DNA of 64,000 bases from Bordetella genomosp. 13 (GTDB lineage Bacteria; Pseudomonadota; Gammaproteobacteria; Burkholderiales; Burkholderiaceae_B): NCBI RefSeq assembly GCF_007679965.1, contig NZ_VEHL01000012.1:1-64000 (forward strand). The letters are read 5' to 3'. A program made the translations under genes and the position numbers. Position 1 is the stretch's first letter; every line of letters begins with the position of its first letter. Shown piece after piece: positions 26,073-35,066 of the stretch. The notes below the pieces were generated by a model. The model searched no databases. It was not told the origin of the DNA and saw only the letters and a list, made by a program, of their open reading frames with translations.

Positions 26073-26633
26073 TCAGGCCAGCGCGCGGTCGGCCGGCACC
26101 ACGTCGGCGAAGCGGCCCTGCAGCACCAGCGCGGTGTGGTCGCGGATCTCCTGCGGCGAGTAGCTGCGGCCCGAGGCGTCCTGCATGGTGAAGGTCAGCG
26201 TGGCGTCCAGCGCGTAGCGCACCTTGTAGCCCTCGTCGGACGCGTGGCGGGCGGTGGTCTCGCAGCATTGCTCGGTGCGCAGGCCGCTGATGGTGACGGC
26301 CTCGATGCCGTGCGCTTTCAGCCAGTCGTGCAGCGTGGCGCCGGCATCGTCCAGCGCGTAAAGCGAGGAATGCACCGTCTTGTGGAACACCGCGGTGGGC
26401 GCGATGCGCAGTTCGCTCAGGGTGACGACGTGGCCGGAGGCGGGCGAGAACGGGTTGGCCGGATCGTCGCTCCTGGCCTGGTGGAACACCTGCAGCACGG
26501 CGATGCCGCGCGCGGCGGCCGCGTCGATCAGCGCCTGCTGCGCCGCGACGTAGGCCGGATATTCGGCATCGTCCCAAAAAGGACGCAGGCGGAAGGATTC
26601 CTGCGCGTCGATCACGATCAAGGCTTGTTTCAT
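26073..26633 (-). CDS. Isochorismatase-family cysteine hydrolase
   Basis: The 186-residue protein is a Rossmann-like hydrolase with an Asp-Lys-Cys triad. D9 lies in IVIDAQ, K85 in FHKTVHSS, and C123 in TEQCCETTA. The family includes nicotinamidases, amidases and isochorismatases. A second cysteine directly follows the catalytic one. The substrate cannot be assigned, but pairing with a GlxA-type regulator suggests an amide or N-heterocycle. The ATG at 26633 begins the protein; the much longer open frame upstream is antisense to ribD. Confidence 0.9.
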   Translation of the reverse strand: MKQALIVIDAQESFRLRPFWDDAEYPAYVAAQQALIDAAAARGIAVLQVFHQARSDDPANPFSPASGHVVTLSELRIAPTAVFHKTVHSSLYALDDAGATLHDWLKAHGIEAVTISGLRTEQCCETTARHASDEGYKVRYALDATLTFTMQDASGRSYSPQEIRDHTALVLQGRFADVVPADRALA

Positions 26634-26807
26634 GTGGGGTCCGGTGGAAATGGTGGCGGAAAGAGCGAGAAAGGCCATTGTCCGCCTTGGCAGCATACCC
26701 GCGCGAGGTCGTGCGCGGACCGCCGCCGGACCGATCCGGACATTCCCCTGCGCCGGGGATGGGCGTGGCCGCCCGGCGCACGGGGCGGGCATACAATCGT
26801 AGGCCTC

Positions 26808-27959
26808 ATGACCCACACCGATCCCCAAGACCCGGCCTGGATGCGGCGCGCGCTGGAGCTGGCCCGCGGCGTGCTCTACACCACCACCCCCAATCCGCGG
26901 GTGGGTTGCGTCATCGTGCGCGACGGGCAGGTGCTTGGCGAGGGCGCCACGCAACCGCCGGGCGGCCCGCATGCCGAGGTCGTTGCCTTGCGCGACGCCG
27001 CCATGCGCGGCCATGCGGTGGCCGGCGCCACGCTGTACGTCACGCTCGAACCCTGCAGCCACTACGGCCGCACGCCGCCCTGCGTGGACGCCGTGCTGGC
27101 CGCGCGGCCGGCACGGGTCGTGGTGGCCATGGGCGACCCCAATCCGCAGGTCAACGGCCGCAGCTTCGCACGGCTGCGCGAGGCCGGCATCGCGGTGCAG
27201 GTGGGCCTGTGCCTGGACGAGGCGCTCGAGCTCAATCCCGGTTTCGTGGCGCGCATGCGGCGAGGCACGCCGTGGACGTGGCTCAAGCTGGCCGCGTCGC
27301 TGGACGGCCGCAGCGCGCTGCACAACGGCATGTCGCAATGGATCACCGGGCCGGCCGCGCGCGCCGACGGCCACCATTGGCGCGCGCGCAGCTGCGTGGT
27401 GCTGACCGGCATGGGCACCGTGCTGGCCGACGATCCGCAACTGAGCGTGCGCGAGGTGGCCACCTCGCGTGCGCCGCGCAAGGCCGTGGTGGATGCGCGC
27501 TTCGCGCTGCCCGAGAACGCGCGGCTGATCGACGGCGCCGAGGTGCTGGTCTTCACCGCCCGGTCCGATCCGGCCAAGGCAGAGCGGCTGGCGCGCCGCA
27601 ACGTGCGCACCATCCTGATGCCGGCCGACGCGCCGCAGCGCGTCGACCTGCCCGGCATGATGCAATGGCTGGGCGAGCACGACATCAACGAGGTGCACGT
27701 CGAGGCCGGCGCGGGCCTGTCGGGCGCGCTGCTGTCGGCCGATTGCATCGACGAGATCGTGGCCTACCTGGCGCCCATGCTGCTGGGCGACGCGGCGGGC
27801 ATGGTGCGCATGCCCATGATCGACCACCTGGACGCCGCGCGCCGTTTCGAATTCACGGACATCACCCGCGTGGGCGCCGACGCGCGCCTGCGCGCCCGCG
27901 TCGCGGCGCGCTGGCAGGCCCTCAAGACCGGCCTGGCCGGCGAGGACGGCGCGGCCTGA
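26808..27959 (+). CDS. ribD: Riboflavin biosynthesis deaminase/reductase RibD
   Basis: RibD carries out two steps of riboflavin synthesis, deamination of the pyrimidine and reduction of the ribosyl chain with NADPH. The 383-residue protein has an N-terminal zinc deaminase domain (HAE in GGPHAEVVAL, and PCSHYGRTPPC) and a C-terminal reductase domain from about residue 150. I chose the ATG at 26808; a possible -10 (TACAAT, 26792-26797) stands 10 bases upstream, so the leader would be very short or absent. No FMN riboswitch is seen. ribE follows after 31 bases. Confidence 0.96.
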   Translation: MTHTDPQDPAWMRRALELARGVLYTTTPNPRVGCVIVRDGQVLGEGATQPPGGPHAEVVALRDAAMRGHAVAGATLYVTLEPCSHYGRTPPCVDAVLAARPARVVVAMGDPNPQVNGRSFARLREAGIAVQVGLCLDEALELNPGFVARMRRGTPWTWLKLAASLDGRSALHNGMSQWITGPAARADGHHWRARSCVVLTGMGTVLADDPQLSVREVATSRAPRKAVVDARFALPENARLIDGAEVLVFTARSDPAKAERLARRNVRTILMPADAPQRVDLPGMMQWLGEHDINEVHVEAGAGLSGALLSADCIDEIVAYLAPMLLGDAAGMVRMPMIDHLDAARRFEFTDITRVGADARLRARVAARWQALKTGLAGEDGAA

Positions 27960-27990
27960 TCCCCCCATACACCCTCGAAGGAATCCCATC

Positions 27991-28623
27991 ATGTTCACCG
28001 GTCTGGTCGCGGCGGTAGGCCGCATCGTCAATGTCGAACCCCTGCCCGGCGGCGCGCAGGCCGGCGTGCGGCTGGACATCGACGCCGCGGACCTCGATCT
28101 TGGGGACGTGGGCATCGGCGACTCCATCGCGGTGCAGGGCGCCTGCATGACCGTCATCGCGCTGCCGGCGCCGGGCCGCTTCCATGTGGACGTGTCGCAG
28201 GAAAGCCTGTCGCGCACCGTGGGCCTGCATGCGCCGGGCGAGGTCAACCTCGAGAAATCGCTGTGCGTGGGCGACCAGATCGGCGGCCACCTGGTGTCGG
28301 GCCACGTCGACGGCCTGGGCACGGTGGTGCGCTTCGCGCCGGTGGGCGAATCGCGCGAGCTGGTGATCCGCGTGCCGCGCGACCTGGCCCGCTACCTGGC
28401 GTACAAGGGATCGGTCACCGTCAACGGCATCAGCCTGACCGTGAACCGCGTGGACGACGATGCCGACGGCTGCGAGATCAGCATCAACATCATCCCGCAT
28501 ACGCAAGAGGTGACCACGCTGCGCAACGTGCACGCGGGCGACCAGGTCAACCTGGAGATCGACACCATCGCGCGGTACGTCGAGCGCATGCTGAGCCTGA
28601 AGGACGGCGCGCAAGGCCGTTGA
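27991..28623 (+). CDS. ribE: Riboflavin synthase alpha subunit
   Basis: The 210-residue enzyme dismutates two 6,7-dimethyl-8-ribityllumazine molecules to riboflavin. Two similar beta-barrel halves are visible: MFTGLVAAVGRI and GLHAPGEVNLEKSL in the first, and GTVVRFAPVG with VNGISLTVN in the second. The GDQIGGHLVSGHVDG segment is characteristic. Length is standard. AAGGAA lies 8 bases before the start. It follows ribD in an apparent two-gene operon. Confidence 0.96.
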   Translation: MFTGLVAAVGRIVNVEPLPGGAQAGVRLDIDAADLDLGDVGIGDSIAVQGACMTVIALPAPGRFHVDVSQESLSRTVGLHAPGEVNLEKSLCVGDQIGGHLVSGHVDGLGTVVRFAPVGESRELVIRVPRDLARYLAYKGSVTVNGISLTVNRVDDDADGCEISINIIPHTQEVTTLRNVHAGDQVNLEIDTIARYVERMLSLKDGAQGR

Positions 28624-28661
28624 GTCCGCGGAGCTCCAGCGGCTCCCGTGGCGCGGCGGGT

Positions 28662-28678
28662 CCGGCCCATCGGGCCGG
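28662..28678. other. GC-rich hairpin between ribE and the GntR gene
   Basis: CCGGCCC and GGGCCGG form a perfect 7-base stem with an ATC loop between two convergent genes. No T tract follows on either strand, so termination by this hairpin alone would be weak. Confidence 0.4.
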
Positions 28679-28680
28679 CG

Positions 28681-29418
28681 TCATTCCCCGAACAGGTTGC
28701 GCCGGATCTGTTCCAGGTGCTCGATCAGCAGCCCCGACGCCTTCGCGGTATCGCGGTCGCGCAGCGCCGCCACGATCGCGCGATGCTGGCGCTCGTATTC
28801 CGAGCGGCGCTGCGGCGTCAGCGAGTTGCGCTTCAGGCGGCCCCATTCGCCCTGTTCGCGCGCACGGTTCGTCAGCTCCAGTATCTGCAGGAAGAAGGCA
28901 TTGTGGGTGGCCACCGCGAACGCGCGATGCAGCGCGCCGTCCCAGTGCTCGAATTCCTCGATGCTTTGCGCCGCCTCGGCCTGGTCGTTGCAACGGTCCA
29001 TCGCCGCGAAGTCGGCCGCCGTGGCATTGCGCGCGATCATCGCCGGCATCAGCGGCTCGATCAGCCGGCGCGCCTCCATCAGTTCCGCCGGACTGATCGC
29101 CGCCTCGAGCACGGCCGCGCGCGACGGCGTGCGGCTCAGCGCCTCCACCTCGTCCGACACGAAGGTGCCGCTGCCCACCGCCTGCGTGATCAGGCCGCGT
29201 TCGCGGAACTCCGACAGCACCCGCCGCACCGCCCCTCGCGAGGCGCCGAAGCGCAGGCTCAGCTCGCGCTCCGGCGGCAGCTTCACGCCCGCCCGCAGCC
29301 GCCCGTTGACCATCTCGTCGTACAGGTAACGCGACAGCGCCTTGGCGCCCTCGGCGCGCGCGGCTCGGCCGACCGACGGCTCGACGACTTCTTCATCCAC
29401 GATGGGGCTCTCCTGCAT
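28681..29418 (-). CDS. GntR family regulator with FCD effector domain
   Basis: The 245-residue protein has an N-terminal GntR winged helix (about residues 30-92, PPERELSLRFGASRGAVRRVL) and an all-helical FCD domain from about residue 105. The metal-site histidines usual in FCD proteins may include H164 and H214. It is divergent from a catabolic operon starting with a fumarylacetoacetate hydrolase-family gene. The 118-base gap between them contains four CCAATTGG-like sites, the probable operators. Such regulators normally respond to a carboxylic acid intermediate of the pathway they control. Confidence 0.92.
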   Translation of the reverse strand: MQESPIVDEEVVEPSVGRAARAEGAKALSRYLYDEMVNGRLRAGVKLPPERELSLRFGASRGAVRRVLSEFRERGLITQAVGSGTFVSDEVEALSRTPSRAAVLEAAISPAELMEARRLIEPLMPAMIARNATAADFAAMDRCNDQAEAAQSIEEFEHWDGALHRAFAVATHNAFFLQILELTNRAREQGEWGRLKRNSLTPQRRSEYERQHRAIVAALRDRDTAKASGLLIEHLEQIRRNLFGE

Positions 29419-29441
29419 GATGCGACCGGCTTAATGTAGTA

Positions 29442-29523
29442 CCAATTGGATTTTAATGGGCGAAAAATTGGTTGTTGTAAGTCCAATTGACGGATAAAGT
29501 GGAACCACAGAAAACCCAATTGG
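29442..29523. promoter_or_regulatory. CCAATTGG operator array in the GntR divergent region
   Basis: Full CCAATTGG palindromes occur at 29442-29449 and 29516-29523. Partial copies are AATTGG at 29466-29471 and TCCAATTGA at 29482-29490. The best two share flanks of the form (G)TCCAATTGGAC in part. TTGGTT (29469) and GATAAA (29493) could be a promoter for the plus-strand operon, with the partial copies overlapping it. Confidence 0.65.
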
Positions 29524-29536
29524 ACTTGAATCGCTC

Positions 29537-30415
29537 ATGAAACTGGCTAATCTTTCCCTGGATGGCAAGCATACCGTTGCCGTGGTCGACCCCGATGCGG
29601 GGCAATACTGGCCCGTGGCCGAACTGGCGCCCGGCTTCGCCGGCGACCTGGCCGACCTGGCCGCCGACTTCGAGGCCCTGGCCGGCCGCCTGAAGCCGTC
29701 GGGCAAGGGCCGGCCCCTGGCCGGCGTGCCGGTCCTGGCGCCGATCACGTATCCGCGCCGCAACGTTTTCTGCGTGGGCAAGAACTACCACGAGCACGCC
29801 GCCGAGTTCAGCAAGTCCGGCTTCGACAGCAGCGCGAAAGAGGGCGAGCACGCGCCCGAGGCGCCGGTGGTGTTCACCAAGCCGTACACCACCATCACCG
29901 GCCCGGGCGACACCATCCCGCTGCATGCCGGCGTCACCCACCAGATCGACTACGAGGCCGAACTGGCCATCATCATCGGCAAGCCGGGCCGGGGCATCCG
30001 CAAGGCCGATGCCTTCAAGCACGTGTTCGGCTACACCATCGTCAACGACGTCACCGCGCGCGACCTGCAGAAGCTGCATCGCCAGTGGTTCCTGGGCAAG
30101 TCGCTGGACGGCTATTGCCCCATGGGTCCGTACGTGGTCACCGCCGACGAGGTCGACGCGGCGAACCTGGACGTGAAGTGCTGGGTGAACGGCGAGCTGC
30201 GCCAGAACGCCAACACCGCCCAGCTGATCTTCGACATTCCCACGCTGATCGAGACCATTTCCGCCGGCATCACGTTGCAGCCGGGCGACGTGATCGCCAC
30301 CGGCACGCCGGCCGGCGTGGGCATCGGCTTCGCGCCGCCGCGCTTCCTTAAGCAGGGCGACCGCGTGCGCATCGAGATCCAGGGCCTGGGCGCGCTGGAA
30401 AACCCCGTGGGCTGA
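29537..30415 (+). CDS. Fumarylacetoacetate hydrolase family protein
   Basis: This 292-residue protein belongs to the FAH superfamily, whose members hydrolyse or decarboxylate ring-cleavage products such as fumarylpyruvate or acylpyruvates. Metal-binding carboxylates are visible in DYEAELAIIIG and NDVTARDLQ, and the lid histidine in KNYHEHAAEF. The C-terminal DVIATGTPAGVG is characteristic. It is the first gene of the plus-strand cluster opposite the GntR regulator. The exact substrate is unknown; with the molybdenum hydroxylase downstream, degradation of a hydroxylated aromatic or heteroaromatic acid is plausible. Confidence 0.9.
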   Translation: MKLANLSLDGKHTVAVVDPDAGQYWPVAELAPGFAGDLADLAADFEALAGRLKPSGKGRPLAGVPVLAPITYPRRNVFCVGKNYHEHAAEFSKSGFDSSAKEGEHAPEAPVVFTKPYTTITGPGDTIPLHAGVTHQIDYEAELAIIIGKPGRGIRKADAFKHVFGYTIVNDVTARDLQKLHRQWFLGKSLDGYCPMGPYVVTADEVDAANLDVKCWVNGELRQNANTAQLIFDIPTLIETISAGITLQPGDVIATGTPAGVGIGFAPPRFLKQGDRVRIEIQGLGALENPVG

Positions 30416-30497
30416 CGCCAGCCCGACCCACGCCGCGCCACGGCCGCGAGGCGCGGCGGATCACAACACACAGAAGCGGCCCCCCAAGGAGACAACC

Positions 30498-31469
30498 ATG
30501 CGTACCTTCATCGCCGCTTGCGCGGCGCTGTGCCTGCCGGCGCTCGCCGCGCTGGCCCCGGCGGCCCAGGCCGCCTATCCCGACCATCCCGTCACCATCG
30601 TCGTGCCCTTCGGCGCGGGCGGCTCGGCCGACGTCTATGCGCGCGTGCTGGCGCAGCGGCTGGGCCAGTCCACCGGCCAGTCCTTCGTGGTCGAGAACCG
30701 GCCCGGCGCGGGCGCGGTCATCGGCACGCAGTATGTGGCCAAGGCCAAGCCGGACGGCTATACGCTGCTGATGATGTCCAATACCCAGACCGTCAACGAA
30801 TCGCTGCTCAAGGACAAGCCCTACGACCTGATGCGCGACTTCGTGGCCGTGGCGCCGGTGAACGAGGCGCCGCTGGTGCTGGTGGTGCGCAACGGCCTGC
30901 CCTACAAGTCGGTGCAGGAGGTGGTGAAGCAGGCCAAGGCCTCGCCGGGCAAGCTGAACTACGCCTCGTCCGGGACCGGCACGCCGTACCACATGGCCGG
31001 AGAGCTGTTCAAGAGCATGGCCGGCGTGGACATCATGCACATCCCGTACAAGAGCAGCGGCGGCGCGCGCACCGACGTGCTGGGCGGGCAGGTGGACATG
31101 ATGTTCGATGCCGTCAGCACCATGACCGAGCTGATCTCCACGGGCAAGGTGCGCGCGGTGGCCACCACGGGCCATGCGCGGTCCAACGTGCTGCCCGACG
31201 TGCCCACCGTGGCCGAACAGGGCCTGCCCGACTACACCGCCACGATTTGGCTGGGCGTGCTGGCGCCCAAGGGCACGCCGCCCGACGTCGTGAGCCTGCT
31301 GAACCGCGAGATCGGTCGCATCGTGCAGGAGCAGGAGGTGCGCGACGTATGGGCCAAGAGCGGCGTGTCGCCCTTGCGGATGTCGCCCGCCGAGTTCACG
31401 CGCTATCTGAACGACGACATCGCCAAGTGGCGCGGGATCGTGCAGTCGGCGCGCATCACGGCCGAATAG
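30498..31469 (+). CDS. Bug family tripartite tricarboxylate transporter receptor
   Basis: The 323-residue periplasmic binding protein has a signal peptide (about residues 1-24, ending PAAQA) and the Bug-family features YPDHPVTIVVPFGAGGSADVYAR and ENRPGAGAVIGTQYVAKAKPDGYT. It would bind a carboxylate for TctAB-type import, but no TctA/TctB genes are present here, the usual situation for Bug orphans. Position after the FAH gene suggests it binds the substrate or an inducer of this pathway. GGAGACAACC precedes the start. Confidence 0.93.
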   Translation: MRTFIAACAALCLPALAALAPAAQAAYPDHPVTIVVPFGAGGSADVYARVLAQRLGQSTGQSFVVENRPGAGAVIGTQYVAKAKPDGYTLLMMSNTQTVNESLLKDKPYDLMRDFVAVAPVNEAPLVLVVRNGLPYKSVQEVVKQAKASPGKLNYASSGTGTPYHMAGELFKSMAGVDIMHIPYKSSGGARTDVLGGQVDMMFDAVSTMTELISTGKVRAVATTGHARSNVLPDVPTVAEQGLPDYTATIWLGVLAPKGTPPDVVSLLNREIGRIVQEQEVRDVWAKSGVSPLRMSPAEFTRYLNDDIAKWRGIVQSARITAE

Positions 31470-31488
31470 GCGCGGCCAGGAGGCCCTG

Positions 31489-31974
31489 ATGAGCAACACC
31501 GCAACGGACCACGGCGCCATCGCCTTCGAGGTCAACGGCGTGGCGCGTCGCATCCACGTCGATCCGGACCGCACGCTGCTGGACGTGCTGCGCAACGACC
31601 TGTGCCTGCGGGCCACCCATTACGGCTGCGGCGTGGGCGAATGCGGCGCCTGCATGGTGCTGTTGGACGGCCATGCCGTGCCGGCCTGCGACACGCCCAT
31701 GTGGTCCGTCGCGGGCAAGCAGGTGGTGACCTCGGAAGGGCTGGGCTCGCGGCAGGCGCCGCATCCCGTGCAGAGCGCCTTCATCGCCGAGCAGGCAGCC
31801 CAGTGCGGGTACTGCACCTCGGGCATGCTGGTTTCGGCCGCCGCGCTGCTGGCGCGCTGTCCGAGTCCCGCCATGGACGACATCCGCGACGGCATGCAGC
31901 GCAACCTGTGCCGCTGCGGCACGCATCCCCGGGTCATCCGCGCCATCCGGCGCGCGGCCCGAGAGCAGGAATAG
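31489..31974 (+). CDS. [2Fe-2S] subunit of a molybdenum hydroxylase
   Basis: The 161-residue small subunit resembles IorA, NicA and CoxS. The plant-type cluster is in CGVGECGAC with a fourth cysteine in VPAC, and the second cluster in CGYC and CRCG in the C-terminal helical half. It carries electrons from the molybdopterin subunit encoded 4 bases downstream. No FAD subunit gene follows, so electrons must leave by another route. The family hydroxylates N-heteroaromatics or aldehydes. Confidence 0.92.
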   Translation: MSNTATDHGAIAFEVNGVARRIHVDPDRTLLDVLRNDLCLRATHYGCGVGECGACMVLLDGHAVPACDTPMWSVAGKQVVTSEGLGSRQAPHPVQSAFIAEQAAQCGYCTSGMLVSAAALLARCPSPAMDDIRDGMQRNLCRCGTHPRVIRAIRRAAREQE

Positions 31975-31978
31975 CGTC

Positions 31979-34123
31979 ATGCCGCCGGGCCATCCCACTA
32001 CCGCTGCCGTCGCGCAGGAGCTGCCGCCCAGCCTGCGCAACAACCCCCGGCTGGGCGCTTGGCTGCGCATCCGGCCGGCCGGATACGCCGAGGCGTATTC
32101 GGGCAAGGTCGAACTGGGCCAGGGCATCCTGAATGCGCTGGCGCAGATCGTGGCGGAAGAGCTGGACCTGGACCTGGCCCAGGTGCGCATGGCGCCCGCG
32201 CGCACGGGCGTCAGCCCCGACGAGGCCGTCACCTCGGGCAGCCTGTCGGTGCAGCATTCCGGCGCGGCGCTGCGCCACGTATGCGCGCTGGCGCGGGCCC
32301 TCTATCTGTCCAAGGCGGCCGCGTCGCATGGCGTGCCGGTAGGGCAACTGCGGGTGCGCGAAGGCGTGGTGCTCCACGGCGATACCGCATTGACCTCGTA
32401 CTGGGAGCTGGCCGACGACGCGCTGCTGGACTGCGATGCGCAGCCCGGCGCGACACCCAAGCCGCGCGCGGACTACCGCGTGATAGGCCGCTCGCCGCCG
32501 CGTCCGGACATCGCCGACAAGGTGCATGGCGAGTTCCCGTTCATCCACGACCTGGCGCCCGAGGGCCTGGTGCACGGGCGCATCGTGCGTCCGCCCTCGC
32601 CATGGGCGGTGCTGGCCGGATGGCAGCCGGACGACGTGTCCGCCTGGCCCGGCGTGCTGTGCGTGGTGCGCGACGGATCCTGGGCAGGCGTCGTGGCCGA
32701 TACCGAGGCGCTTGCCGAACGGGCCGCCGCGCAGCTGGCGAAGCAGGCGCGCTGGACGGAGCCGCGGGCGCTGCCCGACCAGGACGACCTGCCGGCCTGG
32801 TTGAAGACCTTGCCGCGCACCACGATGGAACTGGGCGAGCCCGCACCGCCGCAGGCCGGCGCGCGCACGCTGCGCGCCGCCTATTCGCGGCCCTTCATCC
32901 GGCATGGCTCCATCGGCCCGTCCTGCGCGCTGGCGCTGTGGCGGGACGAGGCCGTGCAGGTCTGGAGCCACACCCAGAGCATCTACAACCTGCGCAAGGA
33001 CCTGGGCCTGGCCCTGCGCATGCCCGAGACGGACATCGTGGTTCAGCACGTGCAGGGCGCGGGCTGCTACGGTCACAACGGCGCGGACGACGTGGCCTTC
33101 GACGCCGCCTGGCTGGCGCGCCATTGCAAGGGCCGCACGGTGCGCGTGCAATGGTCGCGCCATGACGAGCTGTGCTGGTCGCCCGTGGGGCCGGCCATGG
33201 CGGTGGAGCTGGAAGCGGACGTGGACGAGGCGGGCGGCGTGCTGGCCTGGCGCCATGAGTCGTGGAGCCCCGGGCATGGCCTGCGGCCAGGCCGCGGCGC
33301 CACCCCCACGCTGCTGGGCTCCTGGTACGTCGACCCGCCGTTCGAGCGCGTGGCCGCGTCGGACGTGCCCCGGGCGGCCGGCGGGGGCGGGGATCGCAAT
33401 GCCGACCCCCTGTATGCGTTTCCCCGCATGCACGTGCAATGCCATCGCGTGGTGGACGTGCCCATGCGCACCTCGTCGCTGCGCGCGCTGGGCGCGTACG
33501 CCAACGTCTATGCCATCGAATCCTTCATGGATGAGCTGGCGCTGGCCGCCGGGCAGGACCCGCTGGCGTACCGCCTGAAGCACCTGCGCGACTCGCGTGC
33601 GATCGCGGTGCTGCAGGCCGCCGCCGCGCAGGCCGGTTGGCAAGCGCGCGTCGAGCCGGCGGGGCAGGGACACGGGCGCGGCATCGGCTTCGCGCGCTAC
33701 AAGAACACCAGCGCCTATTGCGCCGTCGTGGCCGAGGTCGAGGTCCAGGAGAAGGTGCGGGTGCGCCGGCTGGACATCGCGGTGGACGTGGGCCTGGCGA
33801 TCAGTCCCGATGGCGTGCGCCAGCAGATCGAGGGCGGCGCCATCCAGGCCGTCAGCTGGGCGCTGATGGAGGCCGCGCATTTCGACCGTACGCGCATGCT
33901 GGACGACAACTGGGACCAGTATCCGATACTGCGTTTCTCCGATGTCCCGGAGATCGACGTGGCGGTGCTGCCGGCGGACGAATATCCTTCGTTGGGCGCC
34001 GGAGAAGCCTCGCTGGGCCCCACCGCCGCCGCGCTGGGCAACGCCGTGTTCGACGCATTGGGCGTGCGCGTGCGCGACCTGCCGCTGAGCTTCGACCGCA
34101 TCGTGCAGGCGATGGAAGGATGA
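31979..34123 (+). CDS. Molybdopterin-binding large subunit of a xanthine dehydrogenase-family hydroxylase
   Basis: The 714-residue subunit resembles isoquinoline 1-oxidoreductase beta (IorB) and nicotinate dehydrogenase large subunits. The cofactor regions include GKVELGQGILNALAQIVAEEL near the N-terminus and VQGAGCYGHNGADDVAFDA in the middle. The probable catalytic glutamate is in LGAGEASLGPTAAALGNA close to the C-terminus. No twin-arginine signal is visible, so the enzyme is probably cytoplasmic. Unlike many IorAB systems there is no cytochrome subunit in the cluster. The substrate cannot be stated from sequence. Confidence 0.9.
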   Translation: MPPGHPTTAAVAQELPPSLRNNPRLGAWLRIRPAGYAEAYSGKVELGQGILNALAQIVAEELDLDLAQVRMAPARTGVSPDEAVTSGSLSVQHSGAALRHVCALARALYLSKAAASHGVPVGQLRVREGVVLHGDTALTSYWELADDALLDCDAQPGATPKPRADYRVIGRSPPRPDIADKVHGEFPFIHDLAPEGLVHGRIVRPPSPWAVLAGWQPDDVSAWPGVLCVVRDGSWAGVVADTEALAERAAAQLAKQARWTEPRALPDQDDLPAWLKTLPRTTMELGEPAPPQAGARTLRAAYSRPFIRHGSIGPSCALALWRDEAVQVWSHTQSIYNLRKDLGLALRMPETDIVVQHVQGAGCYGHNGADDVAFDAAWLARHCKGRTVRVQWSRHDELCWSPVGPAMAVELEADVDEAGGVLAWRHESWSPGHGLRPGRGATPTLLGSWYVDPPFERVAASDVPRAAGGGGDRNADPLYAFPRMHVQCHRVVDVPMRTSSLRALGAYANVYAIESFMDELALAAGQDPLAYRLKHLRDSRAIAVLQAAAAQAGWQARVEPAGQGHGRGIGFARYKNTSAYCAVVAEVEVQEKVRVRRLDIAVDVGLAISPDGVRQQIEGGAIQAVSWALMEAAHFDRTRMLDDNWDQYPILRFSDVPEIDVAVLPADEYPSLGAGEASLGPTAAALGNAVFDALGVRVRDLPLSFDRIVQAMEG

Positions 34124-34226
34124 GCCCCAGACGATTCCGCTTCATGGCCGCCGCGCCGCATCCTGGCCGCCGCGACGTCCCAACCCCCAGGCCGGGATTT
34201 CCATTACCGATCCAGGAATCACGACG

Positions 34227-34922
34227 ATGAAACTCGCATTCTTCAGCGGCGGCGCCGCGCAGGCGGTGGCGACCGGACTGCAGCCCGCCTTCGAGTCCGA
34301 ACACGGCTGCGTCTTCGATGCCGCGTTCGGCGCGGTGGGCACGATGCGCGACAGGCTGCTGGCCGGCGAACCGTGCGACATGCTCATCCTGTCGGAAGCG
34401 TTGATCCGCGAGCTGGAGCGGCAAGGCCACGTCGTGACGGGCAGCGCGCAGCCGCTGGGCAGCGTGGCCACGGGCGTGGCGATACGCCAGGGCGATCCTG
34501 CCGTCGACGTGTCCACCGGCGACGCCTTGCGCGCCACGCTGCTGGCCGCGCGGGGCCTGTACGTACCCAACCTGACGCAATCCAGCGCGGGCATCCACGT
34601 GGCCAACGTGCTGCGCAAGCTGGGCATCGCCGACGACATGGCCGACCGTGTCCGTGAATACCCGAACGGCGCCACCGCCATGCGCGAGATGGTCTCGGCC
34701 GACGTGCCGGGCGTGCTGGGCTGCACGCAGGCCACGGAAATTCTCTACACGCCGGGAGTGTCTTACGTCGGCGATCTGCCGGCCGGCTACGACCTGGCCA
34801 CCGTCTACACCGCCGCGGTCGCCACGCGTGCGCAACAGCCCGAACTGGCGGCCGCATTCGTACGCGCATTGACCTCGCCCGCATCGCGGGAATTGCGCAC
34901 GCGCAGCGGCTTCCGTCTCTGA
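34227..34922 (+). CDS. ModA-like substrate-binding protein without signal peptide
   Basis: The 231-residue protein looks like a molybdate-type (ModA/family 1) binding protein: FSGGAAQAV near the start, AFGAVGTMRDRLLAGEPCDMLILSEA, and a C-terminal AFVRALTSPASREL. It starts directly at the mature fold without a signal peptide, so it may stay in the cytoplasm. Such proteins often follow molybdenum hydroxylase or aromatic catabolism genes. It could bind molybdate, a cofactor intermediate or the pathway substrate. The gap of 103 bases after the large subunit shows no clear promoter. Confidence 0.75.
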   Translation: MKLAFFSGGAAQAVATGLQPAFESEHGCVFDAAFGAVGTMRDRLLAGEPCDMLILSEALIRELERQGHVVTGSAQPLGSVATGVAIRQGDPAVDVSTGDALRATLLAARGLYVPNLTQSSAGIHVANVLRKLGIADDMADRVREYPNGATAMREMVSADVPGVLGCTQATEILYTPGVSYVGDLPAGYDLATVYTAAVATRAQQPELAAAFVRALTSPASRELRTRSGFRL

Positions 34923-35000
34923 TCCTTCCGGGCCGCGTTCCGCGGCCCATTGCCACCGCGCCCGCGCGGTGCGCGTCGCGTTGCTCTCATGAGCTTATTG

Positions 35001-35066
35001 CGTGCATGCATGCATCGAATCGTGCATGCATGCACCGGTTGGCACTCGTCGAACGCGTGTGCCAAC
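35001..35066. promoter_or_regulatory. Repeat cluster upstream of the prkA sigma-54 promoter
   Basis: CGTGCATGCATGCA occurs twice as exact direct repeats at 35001-35014 and 35021-35034, 20 bases apart. Next to them GTTGGCAC (35038-35045) and GTGCCAAC (35059-35066) form a perfect inverted repeat with a 13-base spacer. The cluster lies 160-225 bases upstream of the sigma-54 promoter, where enhancer-binding proteins normally bind. The rest of the 402-base gap (34923-35324) holds no gene I can support. Confidence 0.6.

Noticed and set aside
26634..28030. FMN riboswitch before ribD or ribE
   Set aside because: The gaps (174 and 31 bases) do not contain the conserved RFN helices I would expect; none could be traced by eye.
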